Positions 26,161-36,256 of a stretch of 36,315 nucleotides of DNA are shown here, piece after piece. Source of the DNA: Leucobacter sp. Ag1 (GTDB taxonomy: Bacteria > Actinomycetota > Actinomycetes > Actinomycetales > Microbacteriaceae); contig NZ_LAYO01000077.1 in NCBI RefSeq assembly GCF_000980875.1, positions 1 to 36,315 on the forward strand. Reading direction: 5' to 3'. How positions within the stretch are numbered: the first letter of the stretch is position 1; the number at the start of each line of letters is the position of its first letter. The notes beneath the pieces are model-generated. The model searched no databases, was not told where the DNA came from, and saw only the letters and a program-made list of their open reading frames with translations. The position numbers and the translations under genes were made by a program.

Positions 26161-27209
26161 CGCCCGAGCGCGCTCGCGAGCAGCTCGACGTCGGCAGCGG
26201 TGTTCCAGAGGTGGAACGCGACGCGCGCGTTGCCGGCGCGGCCCGAGGCGACGATCCCGGCCGCGGTGAGCGCGGCGAGATCGGATCCGTCGGGGTCCGC
26301 CCAGGTCACGATCGCGGACTCGCACTCGGGCAGGCCGAGCACGCCGCGGGCGCGATCGGCGAGTCCGACGGCGTGCGCCTGCGCGAGGCCGGGCTCCAGC
26401 TCGGCGAAGAAGCGCAGTGCCGCCTCGGCGCCGGCGATCGCCTGCCAGGCGGGGGAGAGGTCGAAGCGCCCGGCTCCCGTCGCGAGCGGGGTGTGCCCGG
26501 CATAGCAGGAGGCCCAGACGTCGTCGGCGGAGCACCAACCGGCGGCGATCGGGGTGAGCGCGTCGTCGAGTCCGGCCCGCACGGTGAGGAAGCTGACGCC
26601 TCGCGGCGCGCAGAGCCACTTGTATGCGTGGCAGACGGTGAAGTCGAAGGGGGCGGCGCCGACCGGGAGCCAGCCGAGGGACTGCGTCAGGTCGACGAGC
26701 GTGCGCGCACCGACCGCTTCGGCGGCCGCGACGATGGCGGCGTGGTCGGCGATCGCGCCCGTGGCGGACTGCACGAGCGAGAACGCGACGAGCGCGGTCT
26801 CGGGGCCGATCGCGTCGGCGAGCCCGTCGAGCGGCGCGTACCGCACCCGCACGCCGCGGGCGGCGAGCTGCTCGAAGGGGTGCGTGAGCGACGAGAAGTC
26901 GCCCGACACGCACAGCACCTCGGCCCCGTCGGGTACGGAGGTCGCCACGACCGAGACCAGCTGGGACACCTGGCCGGCGACCGCCACCCGGTCGGCGTCG
27001 ACGCCTGCGATCCGGCCGAAGTGCTCGCGGCAGCGCTCGACGAGGCCGCCGATCGCGCGGGCATCGAGGCGCCCCGCGGACCACGCGTCGATGGTGTCGT
27101 GCACGGCCCGGGCGGTCTCGAGCGTTGGCAGTCCGCCGGTGCAGGCGGAGAGGTATCCGCGCACTTCGGGGAACGCGTCGGTCGGGATCCGGGAGGTCGT
27201 TGCGGTCAT
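26157..27209 (-). CDS. class-V aminotransferase-like PLP enzyme
   Basis: Protein of 350 residues, fold-type I PLP enzyme of the aminotransferase class-V group (cysteine desulfurase/kynureninase-like). Schiff-base Lys197 lies in VCHAYKWLCAPRGVSFL, and the cofactor Asp in TLVDLTQSLGWLP. The N terminus FPEVRGYLSACTGGLP corresponds to the usual xYLNxAxxG segment but with substitutions. There is no cysteine-desulfurase loop, so sulfur transfer is unlikely. It is divergent from a LysR gene across an AT-rich palindrome, which suggests LysR-controlled expression. Substrate unknown. Confidence 0.85.
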   Translation of the reverse strand: MTATTSRIPTDAFPEVRGYLSACTGGLPTLETARAVHDTIDAWSAGRLDARAIGGLVERCREHFGRIAGVDADRVAVAGQVSQLVSVVATSVPDGAEVLCVSGDFSSLTHPFEQLAARGVRVRYAPLDGLADAIGPETALVAFSLVQSATGAIADHAAIVAAAEAVGARTLVDLTQSLGWLPVGAAPFDFTVCHAYKWLCAPRGVSFLTVRAGLDDALTPIAAGWCSADDVWASCYAGHTPLATGAGRFDLSPAWQAIAGAEAALRFFAELEPGLAQAHAVGLADRARGVLGLPECESAIVTWADPDGSDLAALTAAGIVASGRAGNARVAFHLWNTAADVELLASALGR

Positions 27210-27235
27210 GCCGCCAGGCTAGGAGCCACCGCTTC

Positions 27236-27259
27236 ATAAGAAAAGAGAATGCTTCTTAT
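27236..27259. promoter_or_regulatory. candidate LysR operator (ATAAGAA-N10-TTCTTAT)
   Basis: A perfect 7-bp inverted repeat, ATAAGAA (27236-27242) and TTCTTAT (27253-27259), lies in the 82-base space between the divergent aminotransferase and LysR genes. Its dyad shape and position are those of a LysR recognition site. GCTTC occurs at 27231 and again at 27251, making a short direct repeat too. The whole patch is AT-rich against its surroundings. Confidence 0.6.
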
Positions 27260-27278
27260 CTTTTTGTTTCCACTGGCT

Positions 27279-27291
27279 TATACTCGTGGGC
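27279..27291 (+). promoter_or_regulatory. -10 box for a leaderless LysR transcript
   Basis: TATACT (27279-27284) is close to the consensus TATAAT and ends seven bases before ATG 27292, leaving no room for a ribosome binding site. The operator-like palindrome ends 19 bases upstream, over the -35 position, as expected for autoregulation. Confidence 0.55.
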
Positions 27292-28242
27292 ATGACCACG
27301 CAGCGCACCGGCGACCCGCTCGGCTCCATCGACTCGACCGAACTCCGAATCCTGCACGCCCTCGCCACGACGGGCTCGCTCACGGCCGCGGCGGCGAGCC
27401 TCGGGCTCAGCCAGCCCGCGGTGAGCCAGCGCATCAAGCGGGTCGAGACCCGCCTCGCGGTCCCGCTCATCGAGCGCCAGGGGCGCGGGATCCGGCTGAC
27501 CCCCGCGGGGCAGATCCTCGCGGATCACGGGCGCACCGTGGTGGCCGAGATCGACGCGGCGCTCGCGGCGATCGACGACCTGCGCGGTGAGCGCGGCGGA
27601 ACGCTGCGGCTCGTCGGCTTCCCCTCGGCATCGGCGACCATCGTGCCCGCCGTCATGCGCCGGCTCGCGACCGAGGCCCCCGACGTCTCGCTGCAGTACC
27701 GCGAGGCCGAGCCGCCCGCCGCGGTCGCCATGCTGCGCGACGGCGAGGTCGACTGCGCGCTCATCTTCGACTACGCGGGCGCCGCCGAGCGCCCCGCGGG
27801 CAGCGTCTTCACGCCGTTCTGGAGCGAGGAGGTGAAGCTGGTCGTGTCGCAGGAGCGCGCGGGCGATCAGCACGAGGCGCACCTCGGCGAGTACGCGGCC
27901 GAGCACTGGATCGCCGGGTGCGAGAAGTGCCGCGGACACCTGCTCGCCGCGGCGGCGGAGCACGGCTTCGAGCCCGACATCATCCAGGAGACCGACAACG
28001 TCCCGGCCATGCTCGCGATGGCGGCGGCCGGCGGCGCGGTCGCGATGGTGCCCGACCTGGCACTCGCGGCGGCGCGCACCCTGCCCGAGGACGCCTGCGC
28101 GCTGCCGATCGTGCCGCCGCGCACCCGCACCATCGGGCTCGTGTCGATGGACACCGCGAACGAGAGCCCCCAGGTGCGGCTCGCGAAGCGCATGCTCGGC
28201 GCGGTCGACGGATCCTGCTGGGGGCTGGAGCCCGTCGCGTGA
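27292..28242 (+). CDS. LysR-family transcriptional regulator
   Basis: Protein of 316 residues. The N-terminal winged helix-turn-helix is clear (about residues 12-70: [54 protein letters not shown]), followed by a coiled linker and a two-part effector domain starting [21 protein letters not shown] Cys-x2-Cys pair occurs in [13 protein letters not shown] within the effector domain. ATG 27292 is preferred over the in-frame GTG at 27286, because it sits at the predicted transcript start. Likely targets are the divergent PLP enzyme and the MFS gene, whose start overlaps its stop as GTGA. Confidence 0.93.
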   Translation: MTTQRTGDPLGSIDSTELRILHALATTGSLTAAAASLGLSQPAVSQRIKRVETRLAVPLIERQGRGIRLTPAGQILADHGRTVVAEIDAALAAIDDLRGERGGTLRLVGFPSASATIVPAVMRRLATEAPDVSLQYREAEPPAAVAMLRDGEVDCALIFDYAGAAERPAGSVFTPFWSEEVKLVVSQERAGDQHEAHLGEYAAEHWIAGCEKCRGHLLAAAAEHGFEPDIIQETDNVPAMLAMAAAGGAVAMVPDLALAAARTLPEDACALPIVPPRTRTIGLVSMDTANESPQVRLAKRMLGAVDGSCWGLEPVA

Positions 28243-29561
28243 GCGGCGGTATGCAGCAGACCTCGAGCGCGGCGCCGGACGCGAGCGCGACCCTCGATCC
28301 GGGCGCGGTCGCCCGCATCCAGCGGCGCACCCTCTGGGTGCTGGCCGCCGGTACCGTGCTCGGCGGACTCGGCGTCGGCGCGGCGCTGTCCGTCGGGGCG
28401 CTGCTGCTCGCGCAGGTGAGCGGCAACGACGCCATCTCGGGACTCGCGTCCGCGGTGTTCAACGCGGGTGCCGCGGCAGCGGGGATCCCGCTCGCCCGCA
28501 TCGCGATGCGGCACGGGCGTCGGCGCGCGCTGGTCACCGGCAGCATCGTCGCCATGATCGGTGCGCTGGTCGCCATCTTCGGCGCGGTGATCTCGGTCTG
28601 GTGGGTGCTCGCCATCGGCCTCGCCGCGCTCGGCGTCGCCAGCGCGGTGCAGCTGCTCTCGCGATTCGCCGCGGCCGACCTCGCGCGTCCCGAGAACCGG
28701 GCCCGCGATCTGTCGCTCGTCGTGTGGTCCATCACCGTCGGCGCGGTCGTCGGCCCGAACCTCATCGGTCCGGGCGCCGTGGTCGGATCCGCGCTCGGCA
28801 TCGCGCCGCTCGCCGGAGTGTTCGTCTTCGCGTTCGTCGCGCAGGTGCTCGCGGCGATCGTCAACGCGGTCGGGCTGCGCCCCGATCCGCTGCTCACCGC
28901 CCGCGCGCTGCCGCAGGCCGATCCCACCGGGCCGATCGGCGTCGACGGCGGGTCCGCCCGCGGAGACCGCGTCGCCCAGATCCTCACCATCGTGGTGATC
29001 GCCATCGCGCAGGCGGTCATGGTCGCGCTCATGGCGATGACGCCGCTGCACCTCATGCATCACGAGGGCACCCCCGAGATCGTCGGGATCACGCTGAGCC
29101 TGCACATCGCCGGCATGTACGCGCTGTCGCCCGTGTTCGGCCTCCTGGCGAGCCGCCTCGGACGCATCCCGGTCGTGGCGACGGGGCTCGTGATCCTGCT
29201 CGGCTCCGCAGCGCTCGCCTACTTCGCGGGCGCTTCCCACGTGCTCGTGCAGATCGCGCTCGTGCTGCTCGGCCTCGGCTGGAGCGCCGTCACCGTCGCG
29301 GGCGCCGCGCTGCTCACCGAGCTCACCCCGCGGGCCGATCGGCCGCGCTGGCAGGGCCGATCCGACACCTTCATGAGCGCGTCGGGCGCCGTCGCCGGGG
29401 CGCTCTCGGGGCTCGTCTTCGCGGTCGGCGACTTCCCGTTCCTCGCGGTGGTCTCGGCGCTCATGCTGGCGATCGGCGCCATCGCGGCGGTCCCGCTGGC
29501 ACTGCGATCGCGGGGCACGGCCGGCTCCGATCGAGCCCCGCAGACCGGCGCTACCCGATAG
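28239..29561 (+). CDS. MFS transporter
   Basis: Protein of 440 residues with about 12 hydrophobic segments. It starts at GTG 28239, overlapping the LysR stop by four bases; an ATG at 28251 is the alternative. MFS landmarks include [20 protein letters not shown] (the loop 2-3 basic motif, about residues 86-105) and [20 protein letters not shown] in the second half. Its place in a LysR operon suggests export or uptake of the compound sensed by the regulator and perhaps handled by the divergent PLP enzyme. Substrate unknown. gltX follows with its own promoter. Confidence 0.88.
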   Translation: MSGGMQQTSSAAPDASATLDPGAVARIQRRTLWVLAAGTVLGGLGVGAALSVGALLLAQVSGNDAISGLASAVFNAGAAAAGIPLARIAMRHGRRRALVTGSIVAMIGALVAIFGAVISVWWVLAIGLAALGVASAVQLLSRFAAADLARPENRARDLSLVVWSITVGAVVGPNLIGPGAVVGSALGIAPLAGVFVFAFVAQVLAAIVNAVGLRPDPLLTARALPQADPTGPIGVDGGSARGDRVAQILTIVVIAIAQAVMVALMAMTPLHLMHHEGTPEIVGITLSLHIAGMYALSPVFGLLASRLGRIPVVATGLVILLGSAALAYFAGASHVLVQIALVLLGLGWSAVTVAGAALLTELTPRADRPRWQGRSDTFMSASGAVAGALSGLVFAVGDFPFLAVVSALMLAIGAIAAVPLALRSRGTAGSDRAPQTGATR

Positions 29562-29572
29562 ACTGGGCGGCG
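29559..29572 (+). promoter_or_regulatory. -10 box for a leaderless gltX transcript
   Basis: TAGACT (29559-29564) overlaps the MFS stop codon and ends eight bases before ATG 29573. No ribosome binding site is seen, so gltX is probably translated from a leaderless or near-leaderless mRNA independent of the MFS gene. Confidence 0.5.
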
Positions 29573-31099
29573 ATGTCTGAGACCCGTGAACCCCTGTTTT
29601 CCACTGCGACCGGCGCCGACGTCCGCGTCCGCTTCTGCCCGTCGCCCACCGGCACTCCGCACGTGGGCATGGTCCGCACTGCGCTGTTCAACTGGGCGTA
29701 CGCCCGCCACACCGGCGGTACCTTCGTCTTCCGCATCGAGGACACCGACGCCGCTCGCGACAGCGAGGAGAGCTACGGCCAGATCATCGATTCCCTGCGC
29801 TGGCTCGGGCTCGACTGGGACGAGGGCATCGACGCGGGCGGAGCCGACGGCCCCTACCGCCAGTCGCAGCGCGGCGAGATCTACCAGGGCGTCATCGCGC
29901 AGCTGGTCGAGGCCGGGCACCTCTACGAGAGCTTCTCGACCGCGGAAGAGATCGACGCGCGCAACGAGGCCGCCGGCCGCCCCAAGCAGCTCGGCTACGA
30001 CAACTTCGATCGCGATCTGAGCGACGAGCAGCGCGCGGCCTTTCGCGCCGAGGGCCGTCAGCCCGCGCTCCGCTTCCGCGTCCCCGAGGTCGATCTCTCG
30101 TTCACCGACCTGGTGCGCGGCGACATCACCTTCCCGGCGGGATCCACCATCGACTTCGTCGTGGTGCGGCCCAACGGCGCCCCGCTCTACACGCTCGTCA
30201 ACCCGGTCGACGACGCGCTCATGGGCATCACCCACGTGCTGCGCGGCGAGGACCTCCTTTCGTCGACGCCCCGTCAGATCGCGCTCTACCACGCGCTCGT
30301 CGAGATCGGTGTCGCGAAGGCGATCCCGCGCTTCGGCCACCTGCCCTACGTCATGGGCGAGGGCAACAAGAAGCTGTCGAAGCGCGATCCCGAGTCGAAC
30401 CTGCTGCACCACCGCGACCGGGGCTTCATCCCCGAGGGACTGCTCAACTACCTGTCGCTGCTCGGCTGGTCGCTGGCGCCCGACCGCGACGTCTTCTCGC
30501 GCGACGAGATGGTGGCGGCGTTCGACGTCGAGAACGTGAACCCGAACCCGGCCCGCTTCGACCAGAAGAAGGCCGACTCGATCAACGCCGACCACATCCG
30601 TCTGCTCTCCGAGGACGACTTCGGCCAGCGGATCCTGCCCTACCTCATCGCGGGCGGGGCGCTGCCGGTCGAGCCGAGCGAGGCGCAGCTCGAGATCGTG
30701 CGCGCGGCGGTGCCGCTCGTGCAGAGCCGCGTCACGGTGCTGTCCGAGGTCGCCGGCCTCATGGGCTTCCTCTTCACCACCAGCGATGCGCTGGTGTACG
30801 AGGACGACGCGCTCAAGTCGCTCAAGGACGATGCGCCGCAGGTGCTCTCCGCGGGCCTCGCCGCCCTCGATGCGATCCCCGAGTCCGAGTGGACGACCGA
30901 GCGGATCCAGACCGCGCTGCAGACGGCACTCGTAGACGAGCTCGGGCTGAAGCCGCGCATCGCGTTCGGCGCGCTCCGCGTCGCCGCCTCGGGTCGCCGC
31001 ATCTCGCCGCCGCTCTTCGAGTCGTTCGAGCTGCTCGGCCGCGACGAGTCGCTGGCACGCCTGCGCCGTCTCGCCGACCGCCTCGCATCGGGGGAGTGA
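29573..31099 (+). CDS. gltX: glutamyl-tRNA synthetase
   Basis: Protein of 508 residues, a class I synthetase attaching glutamate to tRNA-Glu. The HIGH motif is HVGM (residues 30-33) in [20 protein letters not shown], and the KMSKS motif is KLSKR (267-271). [25 protein letters not shown] and [20 protein letters not shown] are conserved. Whether it also mischarges tRNA-Gln, as in bacteria using the GatCAB route, cannot be told from this window. In relatives gltX commonly follows the leuB-ilvE-FAH genes; here rlmN and the LysR locus lie between. Confidence 0.97.
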   Translation: MSETREPLFSTATGADVRVRFCPSPTGTPHVGMVRTALFNWAYARHTGGTFVFRIEDTDAARDSEESYGQIIDSLRWLGLDWDEGIDAGGADGPYRQSQRGEIYQGVIAQLVEAGHLYESFSTAEEIDARNEAAGRPKQLGYDNFDRDLSDEQRAAFRAEGRQPALRFRVPEVDLSFTDLVRGDITFPAGSTIDFVVVRPNGAPLYTLVNPVDDALMGITHVLRGEDLLSSTPRQIALYHALVEIGVAKAIPRFGHLPYVMGEGNKKLSKRDPESNLLHHRDRGFIPEGLLNYLSLLGWSLAPDRDVFSRDEMVAAFDVENVNPNPARFDQKKADSINADHIRLLSEDDFGQRILPYLIAGGALPVEPSEAQLEIVRAAVPLVQSRVTVLSEVAGLMGFLFTTSDALVYEDDALKSLKDDAPQVLSAGLAALDAIPESEWTTERIQTALQTALVDELGLKPRIAFGALRVAASGRRISPPLFESFELLGRDESLARLRRLADRLASGE

Positions 31100-31106
31100 C
31101 CCAGTC

Positions 31107-32108
31107 ATGACCGCGTCGGATCGTACCGAGGGCGAGGCGCCGATCGGCGTCGCCATCATCGGCGGCGGTCCGGCCGGTCTGTCGGCGGGCCTGCAGCTCG
31201 TGCGCGCGAACCGCAGGATCGCGATCCTCGACAGCAATCGCCCGCGGCACTCGGCGACCCTCGAGTCGCACGGCTTCCTCACGCGTGACGGCGCGCCGCC
31301 GCTCGAGCTGCGGCGCCTCGGCCGCGAGGAGTTCGAGCGGTATCCGACGGCGCGCTTCGCGCAGGTCATGACCCGCGAGGTGCAGCCGCTCACCCCGGAG
31401 GAGGCCCGCGCGACCGGGTTCCCCGACGGGATCGGGTTCCGCGTGCGCGGTACCGGGGTGCGGGGCGCGTCCGACGTCGAGTTCCTCTCGCGACGGGTGC
31501 TGATCGCGGCCGGCCTCACCGAGGAGCTGCCGGCGCTGCCGCTGATCCGCGCCTACTACGGCACGGCGCTGCACAGCTGCGTCGAGTGCGACGGCTTCGA
31601 GAAGACCGACAAGCCGCTCGCCCTCATCGGCGAGACGAGCGACGTCTTCGCGCGGGCCCTGCTCATCAGCCGCTTCAGCTCCGATCTGATCGTGTTCACC
31701 AACGGCGCCGATACCGTGCGTCCCGATCAGGAGGCGCAGCTCTCCGCCGTCGGGATCCGGGTCGAGCGTCGCGCGATCGACGACATCGTGGGTGAGAAGG
31801 CCGAGATGACGGGGGTCCGGCTCACCGACGGGACCGTGATCCCGCGGGTGGGCGGGTTCGTCCGCCCCCGGTGGCACGCGCCCGTCGAGTTCCTCGGCGA
31901 GCAGCCGATCGAGCGCGACGACTGGGGCCTGATCCGGGTCGACGAGCGCGGCGAGACCTCGATCCGCGGGGTGTACGCCGCGGGCGACATCGTGCCGCCG
32001 GGGCCCCAGCAGCTCATCATCGCCGCCGGGAACGGCGCGCAGGTGGCTGCGAAACTGAACATGGACCTCATTCGAGGCGCACTGGGCGTAGGGAAGATCG
32101 ATGACTGA
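31107..32108 (+). CDS. thioredoxin-reductase-like FAD/NAD(P)-dependent oxidoreductase
   Basis: Protein of 333 residues. The FAD Rossmann motif GVAIIGGGPAGLSAGLQLVR is at about residues 13-32, the redox pair Cys158-VE-Cys161 lies in SCVECDGFEKTD, and the FAD-binding ending RGVYAAGDIVPPGPQQLIIAAGNGAQVA is typical. The NAD(P) motif is weak: LALIGETSDVFARALL rather than GxGxxA. It resembles low-molecular-weight thioredoxin reductases, but no thioredoxin gene is nearby, and the first FAD loop DSNRPRHSATLESHGFL is like that of atypical members. GGGGGAG precedes the ATG. It overlaps the permease gene by eight bases. Confidence 0.88.
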   Translation: MTASDRTEGEAPIGVAIIGGGPAGLSAGLQLVRANRRIAILDSNRPRHSATLESHGFLTRDGAPPLELRRLGREEFERYPTARFAQVMTREVQPLTPEEARATGFPDGIGFRVRGTGVRGASDVEFLSRRVLIAAGLTEELPALPLIRAYYGTALHSCVECDGFEKTDKPLALIGETSDVFARALLISRFSSDLIVFTNGADTVRPDQEAQLSAVGIRVERRAIDDIVGEKAEMTGVRLTDGTVIPRVGGFVRPRWHAPVEFLGEQPIERDDWGLIRVDERGETSIRGVYAAGDIVPPGPQQLIIAAGNGAQVAAKLNMDLIRGALGVGKIDD

Positions 32109-32855
32109 GACGGAGCAGCGGGTGGAGCAGCGGGCACCGGGAGCCGAGGATCCCTCGCGGTACCTGACGCCGGGCGCACGCGGTGCCGCGGTGGGCGCGC
32201 GCTACGCGACCATCTCGGCGATCTTCGCGGGCATCCTGCTCATCTCGAACGTGGTCGCGGTGAAACCCATCGCCTTCGGTGCGATCCCGATCGGCGACTT
32301 CGCCCTGCCGCTGGTCTTCGACGGCGGCGTGTTCCTGTTCCCGCTCGCCTACGTGCTCGGCGACGTGCTCGCCGAGGTCTACGGGCTCAAGGCCACGCGC
32401 CGCACCATCTTCACGGCGTTCGCCCTCGCGGCGCTCGCCTCGCTGACGATCCTCGCGACGCAGGTGTCGCCGCCCGCCTCCGGTTGGGAGAACCAGGCGG
32501 CGTTCGAGGCGGTGCTCGGCTTCGTCCCGCGCATCGTGCTCGCGAGCCTCACCGGCTTCCTCGCCGGGCAGCTGCTCAACGCCTGGGTCATGGACCTCAT
32601 GCACCGGCGGTCGAAGGGGCGCTTCCTGCGCTCGCGCCTCATCGTCTCGACTCTCGTCGGCGAGTTCGCCGACACCCTGCTCTTCTGCACGATCGCCTTC
32701 GCCGGCATCATCACCGGGCTCGACTTCGTGATGTACGTGGTGCTCGGCTACCTGGTCAAGTGCCTCGCCGAGGTCGTGCTGCTGCCCGTCACCACCCGGG
32801 TCATCCGCTGGGTGCGCCGCGCGGAGGATCGCGCGGCGGCACGTCCGGCGGAGTA

Positions 32856-32856
<1 letters not shown>
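32101..32856 (+). CDS. yhhQ: queuosine-precursor transporter, YhhQ/VUT family
   Basis: Protein of 251 residues with about six hydrophobic segments. Family signatures are LISNVVAVKPIAFG, the stretch FPLAYVLGDVLAEVYG near residue 80, and the later EFADTLLFCTIAFAG. YhhQ-type permeases take up preQ0 and preQ1. The first 35 residues are an Ala/Glu-rich extension. The ATG lies inside the end of the flavoprotein gene (8-base overlap). tgt, whose enzyme consumes preQ1, converges on it only seven bases away, which supports the transport assignment. Confidence 0.88.
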
Positions 32857-34284
<1,428 letters not shown>

Positions 34285-34351
34285 ATGCCCGCTCGCCATG
34301 ATCGGAGGAGCCGCAGCGCGCTGTGCTGCGCGAAGACCCGGAAGGAAGACC

Positions 34352-36049
34352 GTGCCCCGTACTCTCCCGCAACGATCGCGGACGCTGATGGCCGCGCTGC
34401 TGCTCGGAACGCTCGGACTGGGGACGGTCGCGACGCTGACCGCTCCCGCGCAGCCGGCGCAGGCCGCCGACTACACGGGGGCGCAGGCCGGCGACCTGGT
34501 CGACGTGCGCATCGGCGACGTGCGGCCGACGCAGCCGGCGCTCGGCTACGACGAGGTCTTCTACAAGCTCGGTCGGTACACGATGGGCAAGGACGCCATC
34601 AACAAGAAGTTCGGCGACTGGTGCGAGGCGAACGGCCAGGGCGATGTCGCCAGCGCGAAGCCGGGTGCGCGACTCGACGATCCGACGAGCTTCACCTGCA
34701 CGGTCGCGCTGGGCGCCGAGACCGCCGACACGATCGCCCCGATGAAGACCGTGGTGGTGGGCCCGGGCGGCACGCTCTACCTCACCGACGGTCACCACAC
34801 CCTCACCTCCTTCGCCGAGACGCCGGACGGCGGGCTCGACCTGCACGTGCGCCTCCGGGTGCTGGGCAACCTGAGCTCGCTGAACGAGCAGCAGTTCTGG
34901 GCGAAGATGATCGAGAACAAGTGGACGTGGCTGCGCGGTCCCGAGGGCGATGCGGTGACTCCGGAACAGCTTCCGAAGAACGTCGGGCTCGCGAACTTCC
35001 GCAACGACAACTACCGCAGCGTGCTCTACTTCGGGCGGGACATCGGGTACACCTCCGGTTCGCTGCCGTTCCAGGAGTTCTACTGGGGCTCCTGGGTGCG
35101 CGACGCGAAGCCCGTCGACCTCTCCGGGTGGGATCGGGGCGACCTCACCAGCTACCTGGCGACGGTGCGCGCGCTGACCACGGCTCAGACCGGACTCGCC
35201 GACGGCGCGGTGGTCGACAGCGGTTTCACCGCGGCGCAGCTGGGCAAGCTGGGGCAGTGGAACGACGGCAAAGCCGAGGGCAAGGGCGAGTGGAGCAAGC
35301 TGGCGAAGCCCTACTCCGATGCCAAGCCGGGCAAGATCGCGTACGCGCTCGAGTACCGCGCGGCGAATCTGCCGGTGATGCCCGCCGCGCCGACCGTGAC
35401 CGCTGCGGCGGGCGAGGCGACCGTGAGCTGGAGCGTTCCGGCCTCCGGCGATCGCCCGGTGACCGGGTACACCGTCCGGCTGGATCCGGTGCAGCCCGCC
35501 GTCGTGGACTCGGTCGCCGCGCCCGCGGCCTCCGCGTCGATCGTGGCCGAGGTGGCGGCACCCGCGACCAGCCACCGCTTCACCGATGTGCCCGCGGGGG
35601 AGTACACCGCCACCGTCATCGCGCACAACCTCGTGGGGGACTCCCCGCTCTCGCCCGCGTCGGAGGTGGTCTCGGTGCCGGCGAAGCCGGACACCGGGGC
35701 GAGCGCCGACGCCGATTCCGGATCCTCCGCAGGCGCCGACGCGAGCGGGACCGCGGAGGGGGCCTCTTCGGGTTCTGCGAACGCGGGCGGCTCGAACGCG
35801 GGCGGCTCGGCCGATGGATCGAACGCGTCCGCGTCGACTCAGTCGTCCGGCTCGGCGAACGGTTCGAACAACGGCGCCGATGCGCAGGCGGCGAACGGCT
35901 CGAGCACCGGGGCGGTGAAGCACGGTGGTTCGCTTCCCGTCACGGGTGCCGCGGACGGCACCGGGTTGGCGGTCGCGGGGGCGCTCGGGATCGCGATCGT
36001 CGGCGGTCTGGTGCTGCTGATCTCGGTGCGAACCCGTCGGGAGGCGTGA
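34352..36049 (+). CDS. secreted LPxTG-anchored protein with ParB-like and fibronectin-III-like domains
   Basis: Protein of 565 residues from GTG 34352, chosen because GAAGGAAG precedes it. Residues 1-39 are a signal peptide ending AQAA. Residues about 45-340 match the secreted ParB/Srx-like group (ParBc_2 type), with the core TLYLTDGHHTLTSFAE (141-156; DGHH at 146-149), an FWAKM helix region and two Cys (91, 116). About 343-444 is fibronectin-III-like (TVSWSVPASGDRPVTGYTV). Residues 446-525 are an Ala/Gly/Ser/Asn/Asp-rich linker, then LPVTG (528-532), a membrane helix and RTRREA: a sortase substrate. It should sit in the cell wall. Function and ligand unknown; no sortase gene in the window. 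Confidence 0.88.
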   Translation: MPRTLPQRSRTLMAALLLGTLGLGTVATLTAPAQPAQAADYTGAQAGDLVDVRIGDVRPTQPALGYDEVFYKLGRYTMGKDAINKKFGDWCEANGQGDVASAKPGARLDDPTSFTCTVALGAETADTIAPMKTVVVGPGGTLYLTDGHHTLTSFAETPDGGLDLHVRLRVLGNLSSLNEQQFWAKMIENKWTWLRGPEGDAVTPEQLPKNVGLANFRNDNYRSVLYFGRDIGYTSGSLPFQEFYWGSWVRDAKPVDLSGWDRGDLTSYLATVRALTTAQTGLADGAVVDSGFTAAQLGKLGQWNDGKAEGKGEWSKLAKPYSDAKPGKIAYALEYRAANLPVMPAAPTVTAAAGEATVSWSVPASGDRPVTGYTVRLDPVQPAVVDSVAAPAASASIVAEVAAPATSHRFTDVPAGEYTATVIAHNLVGDSPLSPASEVVSVPAKPDTGASADADSGSSAGADASGTAEGASSGSANAGGSNAGGSADGSNASASTQSSGSANGSNNGADAQAANGSSTGAVKHGGSLPVTGAADGTGLAVAGALGIAIVGGLVLLISVRTRREA

Positions 36050-36070
36050 CCCGCAGCCGCTCGAGGCGCG

Positions 36071-36113
36071 CGCTGAGGGCCCCGGAATCCGCGAGATTCC
36101 GGGGCCCTCAGCG
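36071..36113 (+). terminator. 19-bp perfect stem terminator after the wall-protein gene
   Basis: Bases 36071-36089 are the perfect reverse complement of 36095-36113 with a CGCGA loop. This is by far the strongest hairpin in the window and starts 22 bases after the stop. It lacks a T run, as do most terminators here. Confidence 0.88.
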
Positions 36114-36137
36114 TTCCGGGCGCGGGAGGCCCGGGTC

Positions 36138-36174
36138 TGGAGCGGCGATGTGACACGCCCGGGATCCCGCTCCA
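36138..36174. repeat. 8-bp inverted repeat upstream of the edge promoter
   Basis: TGGAGCGG (36138-36145) and CCGCTCCA (36167-36174) are perfect inverted copies around a 21-base spacer. They end three bases before the candidate -35 box at 36177, so they could be an operator or a second terminator stem. Confidence 0.35.
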
Positions 36175-36176
36175 TG

Positions 36177-36205
36177 TTGCGGGGCCCCCGGCATCCGCGT
36201 AATGT
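36177..36205 (+). promoter_or_regulatory. candidate promoter at the right edge
   Basis: TTGCGG (36177-36182) and TAATGT (36200-36205) are spaced by 17 bases. Transcription would start near 36212 and run into a hairpin at 36229. The gene it serves, if any, lies beyond the window. Confidence 0.5.
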
Positions 36206-36228
36206 AATCCCTTGTCAGCGCGACGGAG

Positions 36229-36256
36229 CCGGACGCAGAAGCGGTCCGGTTCTTTT
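36229..36256 (+). terminator. hairpin with TTCTTTT tail just after the edge promoter
   Basis: CCGGACGC (36229-36236) pairs with GCG(G)TCCGG (36241-36249) around an AGAA loop with one bulge, followed directly by TTCTTTT (36250-36256). Lying about 17 bases after the predicted start, it would give a very short RNA or act as an attenuator. No gene is recognised from 36257 to the end. Confidence 0.5.

Noticed and set aside
35690..35930. Repeat-like Ser/Gly/Ala/Asn tract that could be taken for a tandem repeat or CRISPR-like array
   Set aside because: It is the low-complexity wall-spanning stalk of the LPxTG protein; the units are irregular and in frame.
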